From Devosia sp. (GTDB lineage: Bacteria > Pseudomonadota > Alphaproteobacteria > Rhizobiales > Devosiaceae): a stretch of DNA of 7,993 nucleotides. This document shows positions 6,409 to 7,993 of the stretch, piece after piece. Location of the stretch: positions 1-7,993 of the forward strand of contig JAQGKH010000194.1 of NCBI GenBank assembly GCA_028290225.1. Direction: 5' to 3'. The translations under genes were made by a program, and so were the position numbers. Position 1 is the first letter of the stretch. Each line of letters starts with the position of its first letter. Below the pieces are notes generated by a model. It saw only the letters and a list, made by a program, of their open reading frames with translations. It was not told the origin of the DNA and did no database searches.

Positions 6409-6633
6409 TGGATCGTTGCTTTCGATTTCTTCGGCCACATCGCGCCAGATTTCCTCGGCCCGGCCAATGGGCGTGCCTTCCGCCAGCCAGCGGTCATAGG
6501 CCATCTGGCGCAAATGCATTTCCTTGGCCTTGAGCCAGTACTCAAAGCTTCGCCCTTCCGGGCGCCCATCCTGTTCCCACAGGAAATAGGCCGTGTTTCT
6601 GACCGCTTCGGCCAGCTCAGTATTCTTCAGCAT
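6406..6633 (-). CDS. Small DUF2934 protein with two tandem units
   Basis: A 75-aa soluble, charged protein. Residues 15-38 match the DUF2934 pattern (AYFLWEQDGRPEGR, then YWLKAKE), a short domain common in alphaproteobacteria whose function is unknown. Residues 45-68 (AYDRWLAEGTPIGR, then IWRDVAEE) line up with the first unit at an exact 30-residue offset, sharing Ala, Tyr, Trp, Gly, Pro, Gly, Arg, Glu, Trp and Glu in register. There is no signal peptide, membrane segment or cysteine. No clear Shine-Dalgarno precedes the ATG. It is convergent with efp and lies 139 bp downstream of the LuxR-type regulator on the same strand. I can propose no function. Confidence 0.85.
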   Translation of the reverse strand: MLKNTELAEAVRNTAYFLWEQDGRPEGRSFEYWLKAKEMHLRQMAYDRWLAEGTPIGRAEEIWRDVAEEIESNDP

Positions 6634-6772
6634 CTAACTAGTCGGTCACCCCAGACATTGTGAACAGTCGCAAACTCCCGCACGCGCGACCGGACTTACC
6701 TTAACTTGTCATAACCCATGCGCGAAAGCCTTCACCTGAGTTGGTCCTCGACGATTTTGCTGGGCCGCTGCG

Positions 6773-7876
6773 TCAAAAACCTGTTCCAACGATCGGCAGG
6801 CGCGCGAGGAGCATCATCAATCCGCGCATGCTTCCGGCACCTGTCTTGATCAGAATAGCCGAATAATGGGTCCGCGCCGTGGTCTTGGCGATGCCGCGCA
6901 GCGCTGCAGCCGCCTCCAGCGTATGACCGCCCGCCAGCAGCAGGCATAATGCCGCCTGTGCCGGGCTCAGCCCGAACATGTGCTGCAAGCCATCCTCGCT
7001 GATGCCTGTGGGGTTGCGGTTTAGCCCAATGGAAATCATCACCCGCGCTTGGCCATGCCTCGATGCGGGAACCGGCGTAACCAGAACATGCAGGCTTTGC
7101 CCGTTCCGTCCCGCCAGCCACAGGCTGCCGGGCTGCCCCTCCGCCGCGCGCCCGATCAAGGCCAGGAGGCGCTGGTTGTCCCTGGGCAACACCGCGCGCA
7201 AGCCAGTGTCTCGGGCGCCCAATGCGAAAAAATCCTGCCCCTGCGCGAGCGCCTGGGCCGCCTGGTTGGCGAACGCCACGCGCCCATGCCCGTCGCAGAG
7301 CACCACCCCATGCGCCTGCGCATCCAGTCCATCGCGCGAAGCGTAAAGCGCCTGCCCCGAACCACCAAACAGATGCTGGAGCGCCAGCGCGCCGCGCAGA
7401 TGCGGAACCAGAGCCTGCAATACGGGCTTGTCCCCGTCGTCTAGCATGTGCTGGCGCGAGCCGCGATTGCTGGCCACTGTGGCAACCACCCCTTGCCCCA
7501 GCGTCAAGGTCACCCCCATCGGGCGCAGCATCTCGAAGTGGCGCGCGAAGTCGTTGTAGAACTCGGACCTGACCAACTCGCCTTCGTCCACGCGCTCATA
7601 TCCGAGCGAAACGAGGTTGGGGGCTGGTCGGTGCAGGGTCCAGGCGTCGATCTTATGGTAGTAGCGCAGGTAAGGCTCGGACGACGCCTTGATCACATCG
7701 GACACCACAAGGTCGCTGATCACCCCGTTCCGGCTCAGCCAGATGCCGGAATTGTCCACATCCAGGGCGTCCATGATCACTGCGTTGATGGCGCTCAGCG
7801 CGTCAGGCTCCCCTACGCGCTCGTAAAGGGCATCGATGGTGCGGCGAGTGAATGGCGCGATCATGGCCAGGCCCAT
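6773..7876 (-). CDS. LuxR-type helix-turn-helix transcriptional regulator
   Basis: A 367-aa cytoplasmic regulator. The C-terminal part (about 300-360) is a LuxR/GerE-type DNA-binding domain: FGLSPAQAALCLLLAGG, then the helix-turn-helix segment LEAAAALRGIAKTTARTHYS and KTGAGSMRGLMMLLARLP. It is the diverged form common in Hyphomicrobiales, with SPAQAAL in place of the usual TxREXEVL. The N-terminal two thirds have no firm match. Residues 183-212 (GVVLCDGHGRVAFANQAAQAL) look PAS-like. I see no autoinducer-binding domain, receiver Asp or membrane segment. The start is the ATG at 7876; ATG at 7864 is also possible and neither has a strong ribosome binding site. The genes it controls are unknown. 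The next gene downstream, the DUF2934 protein, is on the same strand 139 bp away. Confidence 0.88.
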   Translation of the reverse strand: MGLAMIAPFTRRTIDALYERVGEPDALSAINAVIMDALDVDNSGIWLSRNGVISDLVVSDVIKASSEPYLRYYHKIDAWTLHRPAPNLVSLGYERVDEGELVRSEFYNDFARHFEMLRPMGVTLTLGQGVVATVASNRGSRQHMLDDGDKPVLQALVPHLRGALALQHLFGGSGQALYASRDGLDAQAHGVVLCDGHGRVAFANQAAQALAQGQDFFALGARDTGLRAVLPRDNQRLLALIGRAAEGQPGSLWLAGRNGQSLHVLVTPVPASRHGQARVMISIGLNRNPTGISEDGLQHMFGLSPAQAALCLLLAGGHTLEAAAALRGIAKTTARTHYSAILIKTGAGSMRGLMMLLARLPIVGTGF

Positions 7877-7993
7877 TCCGGCTCAACACTGGCGCTTCAC
7901 CTCGGCGGCGCCGGGGCATCCACGCCCGGGCAGTCTAGATCATCGAGGGCCCAAGTCCAGAGCGTCGTTGCGCGCTTCAGCCGCACAGCGCCT
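7877..7993. other. Non-coding end of window
   Basis: The 117 bases upstream of the LuxR-type regulator presumably include its promoter. They contain short GC palindromes (GGCGCC near 7907-7912, GCCCGGGC near 7924-7931) but no supportable gene or clear -35/-10 pair. Confidence 0.4.

Noticed and set aside
6650..6675. Possible operator GACATTGTGAACAGTC in the gap upstream of the DUF2934 gene
   Set aside because: The two halves match poorly when compared as an inverted repeat, so it is not above chance.

Overview
The window is GC-rich, densely coded DNA with strong C/G third-position bias. It looks like chromosome from an alphaproteobacterium, probably Hyphomicrobiales (Devosia-like). That placement rests on the EF-P and EpmA protein sequences, the DUF2934 protein and the intergenic CCCTCCCC/GGGGAGGG repeats; it is an inference, since no rRNA marker is present.

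Left part (1-3428, + strand): three oxidative-metabolism genes. First comes the C-terminal catalytic part of a Rieske non-heme iron oxygenase cut by the window edge. Next is a 587-aa electron-transfer protein that fuses an N-terminal Rieske [2Fe-2S] domain to a complete FMN/NADH/plant-type [2Fe-2S] reductase of the VanB/phthalate dioxygenase reductase type. Last is a 218-aa glutathione S-transferase-like protein. This trio (oxygenase, Rieske-reductase fusion, GST-like protein) matches the parts list of the purine N-demethylase system NdmA/B/C, NdmD and NdmE described from caffeine-degrading Pseudomonas putida CBB5. The substrate here is unknown. The two gaps within the trio and the gap after it carry GC-rich palindromic repeats in one orientation: two in tandem, then one, then a degenerate one.

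Middle part (3524-6408): the elongation factor P beta-lysylation module. epmB (radical-SAM lysine 2,3-aminomutase) and epmA (EF-P lysyltransferase, a LysRS paralogue) lie on the minus strand and overlap by 4 bases (ATGA). efp is divergent on the plus strand and ends at a clear intrinsic terminator. EpmB makes (R)-beta-lysine, EpmA attaches it to Lys34 of EF-P, and modified EF-P relieves ribosome stalling at polyproline. All three proteins keep their diagnostic residues.

Right part (6406-7876, minus strand): a 75-aa DUF2934 protein built of two similar 30-residue units, and a 367-aa regulator with a C-terminal LuxR-type helix-turn-helix. The last 117 bases hold no gene I can support.

The most notable item is the Ndm-like N-demethylase cluster, together with evidence that the spacer inside the fusion reductase is a decayed oxygenase catalytic domain.
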